Assembly (NCBI RefSeq): GCF_008195825.1
Contig: NZ_CP043329.1
Location: forward strand, 1,550,001-1,614,000
Direction: 5' to 3'
From: Pedobacter aquae
GTDB lineage: Bacteria > Bacteroidota > Bacteroidia > Sphingobacteriales > Sphingobacteriaceae
DNA: 64,000 nucleotides
Position numbers and translations under genes: made by a program. The notes under the pieces were generated by a model, which saw only the letters and a program-made list of their open reading frames with translations, searched no databases and was not told where the DNA came from. This document shows, one piece after another, positions 11,844 through 20,639 of this stretch (its first letter is position 1; each line of letters begins with the position of its first letter).

Positions 11844-13103
11844 TTATTTTTTTAATTGTTGATAACGCAAAAGCGCCTCTAAGAAATAATAATCGGCATA
11901 AATTAAAGGAACATCTATTTCTGATTTATGAGGGATACTACCTACAGAGTGTTTAAGAATAAAACCTAAGTTTGTACCTTCTTCTGCCAAATAAGGTTTG
12001 TTAGATAAAGATTGTAGCATTTCTTCTGCTGCTTTAAAATAAGTTTCTCCTTTTGATTTACTAAAAGTACTTAACTCAAGCAAAGCAGAGCTTACCAAAG
12101 CACCTGCAGAAGCGTCTCTTGGAATATAGTCTAGCTTTTTGTACTCTGGATATATCCATTCTGGTGTGTAGCCTTCTTGGTTAGCGTTAAAATCCCAATA
12201 CGGAATTTTATCTTTTGGTAAGTTTGGATGATTGATAAAGAAATCAGCAGCTTTTTCTGCAGCAGCTAAAAATTCTGGGTTTTGTGTTTCACGATACATT
12301 AATGTAAAGCCGTAAATTGCCCACCCCTGTCCTCTAGACCATGTAGAATTATCGGCATAACCTTGGTTGGTTTGTTGATGTAAAACTTTACCAGTTTTCT
12401 CATCATAATCTACCACGTGGTAAGTACTATAATCAGCTCTAAAATGATTTTGCATGGTTTTGGTTGCATGACTGATAGCTACATTTTTATATTTTGGATT
12501 ACCTGTTAATTTGGAAACATAGAATAACAATTCTAAATTCATCATATTATCGATAATCACAGGATACTGCCATAAAGTTTTCTTATCCCAAGACATCTTT
12601 GGATTCCACGATTTGATAAGCCCTACTTTCTCATCGTAACGGGTTAAAGCTGATTCTGCGGATTGTATTAATATATCCTGATATTCTTTAATTTTTTGGG
12701 GATCTTTTTCAAAACGTATAGCATTGCCGTAAGAACAATACATCACAAAGCCTACATCATGATGTTGCGTTAAAAATTTACCTGCCTCTAATGCTTCTGT
12801 CCACTGTTTTGCTGCCGCTTTCCATTCTGGCTTTTGGGTATACTCGTAGATATACCATAACCCTCCTGGGAAAAAGCCGCCTGTCCAATCCCAAACATCA
12901 GTTGTTTTCATAGTGCCATCAGGATAGATAGACCGTGGAAAAGCAGTTAAATCCTTAGAATTGTTTAACAAAACAGTGTATTGCTTTTGAGCTACTTCAA
13001 AGTCTTTTTCGATAACTTTTTGAGTGCTGCAAGATGCCATTGTAAATGTTAAACTTGCTAATAAAAAAATGCGCTTTGCGCCAGAGGCTGATATCTTTAT
13101 CAT
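11844..13103 (-). CDS. Unsaturated glucuronyl hydrolase, family GH88
   Basis: A 419-residue lipoprotein: the signal sequence ends in the lipobox T-M-A-S-C with C25 as lipidation site, so it should sit in the periplasm anchored to a membrane. The (alpha/alpha)6 barrel carries D116 in H-H-D-V-G-F and D185 in I-D-N-M-M-N-L, equivalent to D88 and D149 of Bacillus unsaturated glucuronyl hydrolase. The W-S-R-G-Q-G-W motif is also present. The family hydrates the C4-C5 double bond of lyase products and releases the unsaturated uronate, which is the step needed after the PL8 lyases of this locus. It follows the surface lipoprotein gene by 121 bases, a gap that contains a small hairpin. Confidence 0.93.
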   Translation of the reverse strand: MIKISASGAKRIFLLASLTFTMASCSTQKVIEKDFEVAQKQYTVLLNNSKDLTAFPRSIYPDGTMKTTDVWDWTGGFFPGGLWYIYEYTQKPEWKAAAKQWTEALEAGKFLTQHHDVGFVMYCSYGNAIRFEKDPQKIKEYQDILIQSAESALTRYDEKVGLIKSWNPKMSWDKKTLWQYPVIIDNMMNLELLFYVSKLTGNPKYKNVAISHATKTMQNHFRADYSTYHVVDYDEKTGKVLHQQTNQGYADNSTWSRGQGWAIYGFTLMYRETQNPEFLAAAEKAADFFINHPNLPKDKIPYWDFNANQEGYTPEWIYPEYKKLDYIPRDASAGALVSSALLELSTFSKSKGETYFKAAEEMLQSLSNKPYLAEEGTNLGFILKHSVGSIPHKSEIDVPLIYADYYFLEALLRYQQLKK

Positions 13104-13146
13104 GATTATATATTGATGTTATTTTTTGCGTGTTGTATAGCAGGGC

Positions 13147-13166
13147 TAGCCATTTTTACATGGCTA
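13147..13166. promoter_or_regulatory. Hairpin between surface lipoprotein gene and GH88
   Basis: TAGCCAT, a six-base loop and ATGGCTA form a 7-bp stem in the only sizeable gap of the susC operon. No long T-run follows on the minus strand, so it may act as a weak attenuator or RNA-processing site setting the ratio of transport proteins to enzymes. This role is inferred. Confidence 0.4.
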
Positions 13167-13224
13167 ACCTATGCTCATTATCAAACCAAACTAATCTTTA
13201 ATTTTTTGTGCTTATGATTGTTTT

Positions 13225-14154
13225 TTAAGGGTTGATGGTAAGTTCTAGCTCTTTAACAGTCTTAGTTTCTCCGTAAATATTAACGTTAGAACCTACAAAT
13301 GTAACGGTGTAGGTACCTGCTCGGTTGTAAATAAATGTATATTCATCTAAACGGGTACTCATATTTTTAAGTGCCACGCCGCTATCAGGCTTAACTTTAG
13401 TAAGATTTAAAGCGTTAGATACTGCCCAAACTTGGTTGCTTAAGGTTGTAATACCACCACCTTGAAATTTTAATATTCTATCAGTTCCAAAAGTCCAAGC
13501 TACGGGTGATACTCCAAATTTTACTGATGTCCAGCCTGAAGTACCAATATCTGCAACGGTTAACAATTGTCCGTCTGTCGTAGTCATCTTAATATCAAAC
13601 TTGTTAACCCACCAACGTGGCTGTGTAAAACCTGTTACTGCGTTATATTTAAAAGCAAAGTATATAGGTTTACTTTTATCTAATGTTAAACCCAAACTAC
13701 TAAGACTTAATAAATTAACCACACCAGAGGATACATAAGTATTATCGTTTGATTGCAATCCGGATAAGGTAAATGCTGTTGTGATATCTGTCCAATCTGC
13801 AGATTCATTGATATTAGCTTCTGTATATTGTCCATTAAATTTTTGCGAAGCAAAAACCCTGAAAGATCGAGGTTGCTGAACATCAGAACCGTATCTTCTA
13901 TTGGTGGCAAATTCTACTGTAATATTATCGCTTTCTGCTACTGTTCTGTCTTTATAAATGTATCTGCTGCCTTCTAATCCAGAATAAAATATAAGTTGTT
14001 CTGGATTACCAGAAAGCAAGAACTTTACGGTATCGCCTACTTTATAGCTAGCTTTTTCTGCTTTAACAGAGAAATTAAGCTCGGCAACTTCTTTTTTATT
14101 ACATGCCGCAAATAGCATTAATAAAAGAGGTATGATATATATTTTTCTCATCAT
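13225..14154 (-). CDS. Surface glycan-binding lipoprotein candidate (DUF5017-like)
   Basis: A 309-residue protein with a lipoprotein signal (M-L-F-A-A-C, Cys at about 18). The segment after it, V-G-D-T-V-K-F-L-L-S-G followed by F-Y-S-G, matches the start of DUF5017 proteins, which lie right behind susD in many Bacteroidota polysaccharide loci. The rest is predicted beta-sandwich, and the end (Y-T-V-T-F-V-G-S-N) is Ig-like. No enzyme motif is present. By position (SusE/F-like) it should sit on the outer membrane and help capture the polysaccharide before SusCD import. The family call is from memory of the motif; the binding role is inferred. Confidence 0.7.
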   Translation of the reverse strand: MMRKIYIIPLLLMLFAACNKKEVAELNFSVKAEKASYKVGDTVKFLLSGNPEQLIFYSGLEGSRYIYKDRTVAESDNITVEFATNRRYGSDVQQPRSFRVFASQKFNGQYTEANINESADWTDITTAFTLSGLQSNDNTYVSSGVVNLLSLSSLGLTLDKSKPIYFAFKYNAVTGFTQPRWWVNKFDIKMTTTDGQLLTVADIGTSGWTSVKFGVSPVAWTFGTDRILKFQGGGITTLSNQVWAVSNALNLTKVKPDSGVALKNMSTRLDEYTFIYNRAGTYTVTFVGSNVNIYGETKTVKELELTINP

Positions 14155-14174
14155 GACGTTTTAAAATTTAAATT

Positions 14175-15788
14175 TTACCATCCTTGATTTTGGGTCATTC
14201 CGTTATTTAGAGAAAGTTCTAAAACAGGAATTGGCAATAAGTTATGTCTTAGTGTTACGTTAGTACCAGCTAAAGCTGCAAACCTAAAAGTGGTAGGCGC
14301 TGTGTTTTGGATATCTCTAGCAAGTTGGTTCATCTCTGAAGTGAAAACATCCCATCTGATTAAATCAAATTTTCTTATTCCTTCAAAAGCTAACTCTAAA
14401 AACCTTTCTTCTCTAATTAGCCTACGTAACTCTTCTTTACTTGTTGCTAAAGAAGTTACATCAGTAGCACTAGCTCTGTCTCTTACTTCTTTTAGTGCTG
14501 CTGTAGCCACGCTAGTAGGTCCATTAACTTCGTTTTCTGCCTCAGCTAACATCAATAAAACATCAGCATAGCGCAGCAAAGGAAAATTCATTGGGGTGTA
14601 GTTCTTGTTTTTTGGTTTTACAACTTCATAAACCCTTCTGTATTTACCACAGTTTCTGTTATAAAGTTGTGCGCTTGTCCAAAAAGTAGAATCTCTTACC
14701 ACTTGTAAATTGTTTACGTTATTGTAAACGTATTGGTATGGAGCAATTGTCCAATCTCTTCTGGTATCTGTGGCGCCATAACGAGCATAAAGTTTTGGAG
14801 TTGCATTTATAAAGCCATAGCCGTAACCAAAAGCTTCATCATTACATTGTAAACCCATGGTATTACCTACACGGCCAGCTTCAAAATCGCCACCTCTATT
14901 ACCAAAAAACTCTACTTCCCAAATAGACTCGCCAATATCATATTTATCAGCAGCGTAATTGATGAATATTTGTTTAAAATCTGGATTTAAACGGTGTTCT
15001 TTAGGTCCATTATCTGGATAAACAATTTTTCTAGCCCATTTTAAAGCCTCTGCATATTTGCTTACATCATTTAAAGGAGCACCAGCCATTTTAAGGTAAA
15101 CTCTGGCTAAAACACCTCTTACTGCAGATTTTGAAACTCTGCCCCCAGCACCCAGCTGCGTGGCTGTTTTCACTAATCCTTCTGCTTCTTCCATCTCTTT
15201 CACAATAAAATCATAAACCTCTCTTTGCGGAGTTCTTTTGATGTTAATATCATTTACAGATGATGTTGGTACAGTTTTCAAAGGAATATCGCCCCAATTA
15301 CTTACCAATAAGAAATGATAATAAGCTCTTAAAAATTTAGCTTCTCCTTTTGCTGCGGCTTTATTAGCCTCTGGCATTTGAACTTGGTCTACCCTGCTTA
15401 AGAACACATTAGCTCTTTCTATACCTTCGTAAAGAAATCTCCATAAATTACTTACTGTGCTTGTAGAGGCATCAAAATTATAAACGGCTGTACCAATGGT
15501 AAAGGCGCTTCTAGAATAAAAACCATCATCGGCAACGTTTAAGTCGAGCAGTAAAGCACCACCATAAACTTCTTCTTTACCCATAATATCATAAATACCT
15601 GCAAGGCCAATATTTACATCGGTTTCATTGTTGTAATAGTTTTCTTTAACAATAAAGGTTGGGTCTTTCTCTAAGAATTTTTCACATCCTGTTTGCCCCA
15701 ATAGTATTACAGAAGCTAAACTTAATAAGGCTGTCTTTTTGATGACTGATGCCGAGCTTAGCGCTTTGAAAAAAGACTGAGCTTTCAT
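14175..15788 (-). CDS. susD: SusD/RagB family nutrient-binding outer membrane lipoprotein
   Basis: The signal sequence ends L-L-G-Q-T-G-C-E-K-F-L, a lipobox followed by the typical CEKFLE start of mature SusD proteins. The TPR-rich SusD fold is shown by R-A-Y-Y-H-F-L-L-V-S-N-W-G-D-I-P-L, L-R-Y-A-D-V-L-L-M-L-A-E-A-E-N-E and I-R-E-E-R-F-L-E-L-A-F-E-G-I-R. SusD forms the lid over SusC and binds the oligosaccharide. The frame stays open upstream into the end of susC (15848). The ATG at 15788 is chosen because it gives the shorter signal peptide and leaves 37 bases after the susC stop; the ATG at 15815 is the alternative and also avoids overlap. Confidence 0.95.
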   Translation of the reverse strand: MKAQSFFKALSSASVIKKTALLSLASVILLGQTGCEKFLEKDPTFIVKENYYNNETDVNIGLAGIYDIMGKEEVYGGALLLDLNVADDGFYSRSAFTIGTAVYNFDASTSTVSNLWRFLYEGIERANVFLSRVDQVQMPEANKAAAKGEAKFLRAYYHFLLVSNWGDIPLKTVPTSSVNDINIKRTPQREVYDFIVKEMEEAEGLVKTATQLGAGGRVSKSAVRGVLARVYLKMAGAPLNDVSKYAEALKWARKIVYPDNGPKEHRLNPDFKQIFINYAADKYDIGESIWEVEFFGNRGGDFEAGRVGNTMGLQCNDEAFGYGYGFINATPKLYARYGATDTRRDWTIAPYQYVYNNVNNLQVVRDSTFWTSAQLYNRNCGKYRRVYEVVKPKNKNYTPMNFPLLRYADVLLMLAEAENEVNGPTSVATAALKEVRDRASATDVTSLATSKEELRRLIREERFLELAFEGIRKFDLIRWDVFTSEMNQLARDIQNTAPTTFRFAALAGTNVTLRHNLLPIPVLELSLNNGMTQNQGW

Positions 15789-15825
15789 TTTAGTGTTTTT
15801 ATTTTGAGTTATCATAAAAATCAGA

Positions 15826-18800
15826 TTATAAGGAAACATTAAAACCAAATACTATTGTCTTAGGACGAGGGTATGATGAATAATCAAAACCTGGTGTTAA
15901 GGGCGAATAGTAAACTGCAACCTCTGGATCAAAACCTGTGTAGTTAGTGAAAGTAAGTAAGTTTTGTGCTGAAGCATAAACTTTTGCCGATTTCACTTTC
16001 AAACGCTTTAACATAGTTGGTGGAATATTATAACCTAAGGCAATGGTTTTTAACCTTATATAAGAACCATCCTCAACAATACGACTAGAGTATGCATTTG
16101 GCCCTTGTCCGTTTACCCTAAACATGGTTGTATTGGTGTTATCTGGTGTCCAACGGTTAGAAAAACTAGCATATTGGTTTAAACCAGCTCTGGTACCGCC
16201 CTCAAACAATAACCTATTTGCGTTTAAGATATCATTACCATAAGACCATTGGAAGAAAAGGTTTAAATCAAAATTCTTATATCTTAAATTGTTATTGATA
16301 CCACCTTGATGTATTGGATAACCTCTACCTATTACGGTTCTATCTAAATCATTCACAGTACCATCGGCATTTAAATCTCTGTATTTGATATCGCCAGGCT
16401 TAATAGAAGCTCTGGTATTACCATTGGTGGTTACATTATCTTTTAGCTGATATGCTCCGCTTGGTAATAAATCAAAATCTTCATAATTATAAACACCTTC
16501 CCAGATATAACCATACATTTGACCCAATGGCTGCCCTATTTTAGTAATGTATGCCGGAATCTCTCTAAAATTTTGATCCCAAGGCACTGTACGTATTAAG
16601 CTTTCTTGATTTTGTGTAAGCTCTAATACTTTATTTCTATTGAAAGCAATGTTGATAGAAGTACTCCACCCAAAATTTTTGTTATCTATATTTTGGCTTA
16701 ATACGCTTAGCTCTAAACCTTGATTAGATGTTTTACCTATGTTTTTAAATGCAGAGCTGTAACCGCTAGAATAAGGTAATAAAGCGTTTAGTAATAAATC
16801 TGAAGTTACTTTCTTATAATAATCTGCTGTAAAAGTGATACGTTGTTTTAAAAATCCTACATCAAAGCCAATATTGGTTTGGGCAGTTGATTCCCATTTT
16901 AGCTGAGGATTAGCTATAGAACTTAAGTAAATACCTTGTACCAAATTATTATTGAATGGATAATAACCATTGCTATTAGGTCCTGTATTATCGAAATTTA
17001 TCTCGGCATAAGTAGCATATTCACTTACGCGATTATTACCAGTTACACCATAACCTAGCCTAAATTTAGCATCAGAAAATATGGTTTGGTTTTTCATGAA
17101 ATCTTCGTTAATCACTCGCCATGCAAATGCTGCCGAAGGGAAATAACCCCACTGACTACCTTTTCTAAATTTAGAAGAACCATCAGCTCTAAAAGATGCT
17201 GTTAATAAATATTTGCTCTTGTAATTGTAATTGATTCTTGATAAATAAGACATTAAAGACCACTCGGTATTTAAAGCTGTTACCGGCTGTTGTATACCTT
17301 GACTTAAACCTGCTAAGCCTAAAATCTCGTTTGGTAATTGCGTAGCCCTTAAACCATATCTTTTAAAAGTGTTCTCTTGAAAAGTAAGACCACCAACAAC
17401 ATTAATGGTATGGTTCTTATTTATTTTTTTATTGTAGGTGATGATATTCTCATTTAACCAAGTATTGTTATCGGTATAAGTAACAGAACCGTTTACCTTA
17501 TCTGTACTACCAAAATAGCCATATCTGGTTAAAGAGTTATTGAAAACATCTTGTCTGGTGGAAGTATTATTAACCCCTCCAGATATTTTAATTTTTAAAT
17601 CTTTTGCAAGCGCATATTCTAAAAACCCGTTAGCTACTAAACGGTTGGTAAATGTTTCTCTAAGCTCATTTCTTGCAGATAAAATAGGATTTATACGATA
17701 ATCGTTTAACGGATTATCAATTTCAGGATCTAACAATAAATCGTCTAGCTCTACCCCTGTGGCCGTAACCGGACGATATCCCCAAACGCTATACATCAGA
17801 TAATTCATAGCCGAGAAATTTTGGTCTGGTGTGGCTGGATTAGATCCGAATGTTTTGGTACCAGAGTACAATACATTGGTACCTACTTTAAGTTTATCAT
17901 TAAAAGTCTGGTCTAAAGTAAACCTACCCTGTTTACGGTTAAAACCAGAGTTTATGATGATTCCTTTTTGATCAAATATATTTCCAGATAATGAATATTT
18001 GGTGTTTTTTGTACCTCCTCTTATAGATAGAGAATGGTCTTGCATAGGCGAGCTTTGGAATAATCTATCTTGCCAATCTGTGCCTTCTGCATTTCTATAA
18101 TCTTCTAATGTTTTACCATCTCTAAAATAATTAAGCTGTATGCCAACCGGATCACGCTCTGCTTGTAATTTCACAAACTCATAGGGTCCCATAACATCAA
18201 TAGTATTGATGATTTGTTGAACACCTACGTAACCCTGATAATTAATTACCGGCGGACCTTCTTTACCTTTTTTTGTGGTAATTAGGATTACACCATTTGC
18301 TCCTCTGGCGCCATAAATAGCTGTTGCAGAAGCATCTTTTAATACTTCTATAGACTCTATTTCTGCCGGATTTAATACTCCAGCATTTGCATCCTCAGTA
18401 GGAAAACCATCAATAACATATAATGGTGAGTTATCTTGTGTTAAAGAGTTTGCCCCTCTAACCACAATGTTAACACCAGAACCTGGTTTACCACTTTCTG
18501 AGCTTACTTGTACACCGGCTATTCTACCTGCCAATGCTTCTATAGCAGAACCAACTGGGGCTTTTTGTAACTCTTCCATGTTTACAGAGCCTACAGAACC
18601 TGTTAAATCTCTACGTTGCACTTCACCGTAACCAATAACAACGACTTCACTTAAAGCCTTATTATCAGATCTTAGTGCTACATCTATGGTGGTTTTATTA
18701 CCAATTACAACCTCTTGTGTGGTAAAACCTAGATAACGAAACTGTAAAACAGTGGTGGCGGCTGTAGGCACTTTGATGGTATACTTACCATTGATATCTG

Positions 18801-18963
18801 TAACAGCGCCTAATGTACTTCTTTTAACAGCTACACTTACACCAATTAAGGGGTCTCCTAGAGCAGCATCGGTAACCTTACCCGTTATTTGCCTTGTTTG
18901 CTGTGCTTGTAAACTTACTAGCGGAAGCATGAATAAGATTAATATTGAAATCTTCCTAATCAT
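15826..18963 (-). CDS. susC: SusC/RagA family TonB-dependent outer membrane transporter
   Basis: A 1045-residue protein with a signal peptide (MIRKISILILFMLPLVSLQA), then the carboxypeptidase-regulatory-like domain (I-T-G-K-V-T-D-A, about 26-105). The SusC TonB-box/plug region follows: E-V-V-V-I-G-Y-G, then the plug with Y-V-I-D-G-F-P and I-E-V-L-K-D-A-S-A-T-A-I-Y-G-A-R-G-A-N-G-V. The remainder is the 22-strand barrel, ending in an aromatic-rich C-terminus (V-F-G-F-N-V-S-L). It imports oligosaccharides across the outer membrane together with SusD, powered by TonB. It is the first gene of its operon; a conserved promoter module lies 65-120 bases upstream. Confidence 0.97.
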   Translation of the reverse strand: MIRKISILILFMLPLVSLQAQQTRQITGKVTDAALGDPLIGVSVAVKRSTLGAVTDINGKYTIKVPTAATTVLQFRYLGFTTQEVVIGNKTTIDVALRSDNKALSEVVVIGYGEVQRRDLTGSVGSVNMEELQKAPVGSAIEALAGRIAGVQVSSESGKPGSGVNIVVRGANSLTQDNSPLYVIDGFPTEDANAGVLNPAEIESIEVLKDASATAIYGARGANGVILITTKKGKEGPPVINYQGYVGVQQIINTIDVMGPYEFVKLQAERDPVGIQLNYFRDGKTLEDYRNAEGTDWQDRLFQSSPMQDHSLSIRGGTKNTKYSLSGNIFDQKGIIINSGFNRKQGRFTLDQTFNDKLKVGTNVLYSGTKTFGSNPATPDQNFSAMNYLMYSVWGYRPVTATGVELDDLLLDPEIDNPLNDYRINPILSARNELRETFTNRLVANGFLEYALAKDLKIKISGGVNNTSTRQDVFNNSLTRYGYFGSTDKVNGSVTYTDNNTWLNENIITYNKKINKNHTINVVGGLTFQENTFKRYGLRATQLPNEILGLAGLSQGIQQPVTALNTEWSLMSYLSRINYNYKSKYLLTASFRADGSSKFRKGSQWGYFPSAAFAWRVINEDFMKNQTIFSDAKFRLGYGVTGNNRVSEYATYAEINFDNTGPNSNGYYPFNNNLVQGIYLSSIANPQLKWESTAQTNIGFDVGFLKQRITFTADYYKKVTSDLLLNALLPYSSGYSSAFKNIGKTSNQGLELSVLSQNIDNKNFGWSTSINIAFNRNKVLELTQNQESLIRTVPWDQNFREIPAYITKIGQPLGQMYGYIWEGVYNYEDFDLLPSGAYQLKDNVTTNGNTRASIKPGDIKYRDLNADGTVNDLDRTVIGRGYPIHQGGINNNLRYKNFDLNLFFQWSYGNDILNANRLLFEGGTRAGLNQYASFSNRWTPDNTNTTMFRVNGQGPNAYSSRIVEDGSYIRLKTIALGYNIPPTMLKRLKVKSAKVYASAQNLLTFTNYTGFDPEVAVYYSPLTPGFDYSSYPRPKTIVFGFNVSL

Positions 18964-19024
18964 ATATTTTTAGTTTATAGTGGTTTTAATTTTTTACACC
19001 ATGTATATGGTTGATGTAAAAGCT

Positions 19025-19093
19025 TATCCAAATTTGGGTATTGATTACATTAAAAAAGGGGTAAAATTTAGTGTGAATAGGGGTGCAAATTCT
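19025..19093 (-). promoter_or_regulatory. Promoter/operator module A upstream of susC
   Basis: On the plus strand: CCAAATTTG (19028-19036), GGGGTAAAATTT (19058-19069) and GGGGTGCAAATTC (19080-19092), the G-boxes 22 bases apart. The same layout occurs upstream of the two other operons of the locus (near 24111 and 33247). On the coding strand the element nearest the gene resembles the Bacteroidota -7 box (TAnnTTTG), which places the repeated boxes at an activator position. Likely bound by the hybrid regulator encoded at 33402-37511. Confidence 0.65.
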
Positions 19094-19097
19094 TTAA

Positions 19098-19136
19098 ATA
19101 TTAGAAATAGCTTATGATTAAAGCTATTTCTAATAT
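19098..19136 (-). terminator. Long hairpin after the 478-aa T9SS protein gene
   Basis: ATATTAGAAATAGCTT (19098-19113) and its exact complement (19121-19136) form a 16-bp perfect stem with a 7-base loop. It lies 48 bases beyond the stop at 19184 and before the susC promoter, so it most likely ends that transcript, although the following T-run is short. Confidence 0.65.
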
Positions 19137-19183
19137 AAAAATTTTCATCAATTGGTTCATCATGATGAATGATGATTATCATT

Positions 19184-20620
19184 TTATTTTTTAACAAATT
19201 TTGTTTGTGCGTTTAAGCCATTAGCTAAAACTCTGGCAACGTAAACTCCAGTTTGAATAGCAGGAATAGCTTTACTAACGATGTTATTACCTTCTTGTAA
19301 ACTTACTTGCTCTTCAAAAAGCTTTCTACCACTCATATCATAAACAGCAATTTTTGCTGATGTAGGAGACGAAGCGTAAATATGTGCATTTAAAACACTT
19401 TCTTCACTTACAGAAACTTTAAAACTTTGGTTATTTAAAGATGATTTAACAGCCACCAATTGATTAAAAATTGTTTCTGTACCATCAAAATCAACTTGTT
19501 TTAATTGGTAATAGTTGTTACCGTTGAGCGGGCTTTCATCATTAAAACTATAGTTTTGTACAACGTCTGAATTTCCTTTACCGCTAATACGTGAAATAAA
19601 TTTAAAATTCTTGTCTTCTCCGGCTCTTAAAAGCTCAAAATGAGAATTGTTTTGCTCTGATGCTGTTTTCCAATTTAAACGAATACCACTGGCTGTGTTT
19701 TCTCCTGTGAAAGAGGTTAGAGAAACTGGAAGAGTTGCTGATGGATAGGTTACAGAAATATTAGATAAATTAATTGTTTGTTGAGTGGTACCCCCTGAAT
19801 AAGCAAAAGAAATTGCATTAATAGTAGATTGTGTATAAGTAGATGAGGCTTTAGGAAAATCCTCTGCATATTTAACACCATCTACATAAACATGATAGGT
19901 ATTTGCAGGAATATTAACTGTATTTACACCGTAAGTATAAGATGAAGCAGCAGCAGTACTATTAGCAAAAACCTCAACAACCTGAGATAAACCGGCTTTA
20001 ATTAAGTAGGGAGTTGCTGTATTAACTTGAGCTGTTGCAACTCCTCCAACTAATCCATCTAGTGGTCTGTATTGTGTTACCATATTAGACCCACTTATAA
20101 CAACCCTAAACGCACCAAATATATCAGCTGCACTCGTAAAAGGGGAGCTAATGCTAGTTAAAGTTGATGGTGCAGCAGTATTTCCAAAAGCAATAGCAAA
20201 TGCGTTTGCTCCTGTGTAAGTAGTTAAGTCTATAGTGAATTTAAATTTTACAATTGGGTCCGCATTAGCGATACTAAAAGCAGCTACTTTCGCAATACTA
20301 GTCGTGGGATTCTTAATAGATAAAATATCTCCATTTAACTTAAACTCTGCACTTGGCTGATATGAAATTGCTCTTAATTTTAATGAACCATCGGTAATAT
20401 TTGGAAAAAATCTACCCTGAATAGATGTTAGAGAGCTAGGAAGTGGAGATTCATAATACTTACTAGGTGGAGATACTATACCAAGGGCAGTCGTATCATT
20501 TGCTGGCGATACCCCTCTGTTTAAATTAACATTAATTGTTCTGTTAAAAGGAGAAAATTGCCCTTTCACAAAACTTGCGCTTAATAATAAGCCTAAAGCT
20601 AAAAGTAGTTTTCTTTTCAT
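19184..20620 (-). CDS. Secreted T9SS-sorted protein of unknown function
   Basis: A 478-residue protein with a signal peptide (MKRKLLLALGLLLSASFVKG). Residues about 22-290 form an unrecognised, probably all-beta region rich in T, S, A and N, with no catalytic motif I can name. Residues about 295-390 (V-S-L-T-S-F-T-G-E then L-N-W-K-T-A-S-E-Q-N-N-S-H-F) are the fibronectin-like linker typical of T9SS cargo. The last about 80 residues are a type A T9SS sorting domain (V-Y-D-M-S-G-R-K-L, G-V-Y-V-A-R-V, ending V-K-K). It should therefore be exported to the cell surface. It is 19 bases behind a T9SS-exported PL8 lyase, so it may bind glycosaminoglycan or assist that lyase; this is inference. Confidence 0.8.
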   Translation of the reverse strand: MKRKLLLALGLLLSASFVKGQFSPFNRTINVNLNRGVSPANDTTALGIVSPPSKYYESPLPSSLTSIQGRFFPNITDGSLKLRAISYQPSAEFKLNGDILSIKNPTTSIAKVAAFSIANADPIVKFKFTIDLTTYTGANAFAIAFGNTAAPSTLTSISSPFTSAADIFGAFRVVISGSNMVTQYRPLDGLVGGVATAQVNTATPYLIKAGLSQVVEVFANSTAAASSYTYGVNTVNIPANTYHVYVDGVKYAEDFPKASSTYTQSTINAISFAYSGGTTQQTINLSNISVTYPSATLPVSLTSFTGENTASGIRLNWKTASEQNNSHFELLRAGEDKNFKFISRISGKGNSDVVQNYSFNDESPLNGNNYYQLKQVDFDGTETIFNQLVAVKSSLNNQSFKVSVSEESVLNAHIYASSPTSAKIAVYDMSGRKLFEEQVSLQEGNNIVSKAIPAIQTGVYVARVLANGLNAQTKFVKK

Positions 20621-20639
20621 AATTTTAATTTGTTTGGTT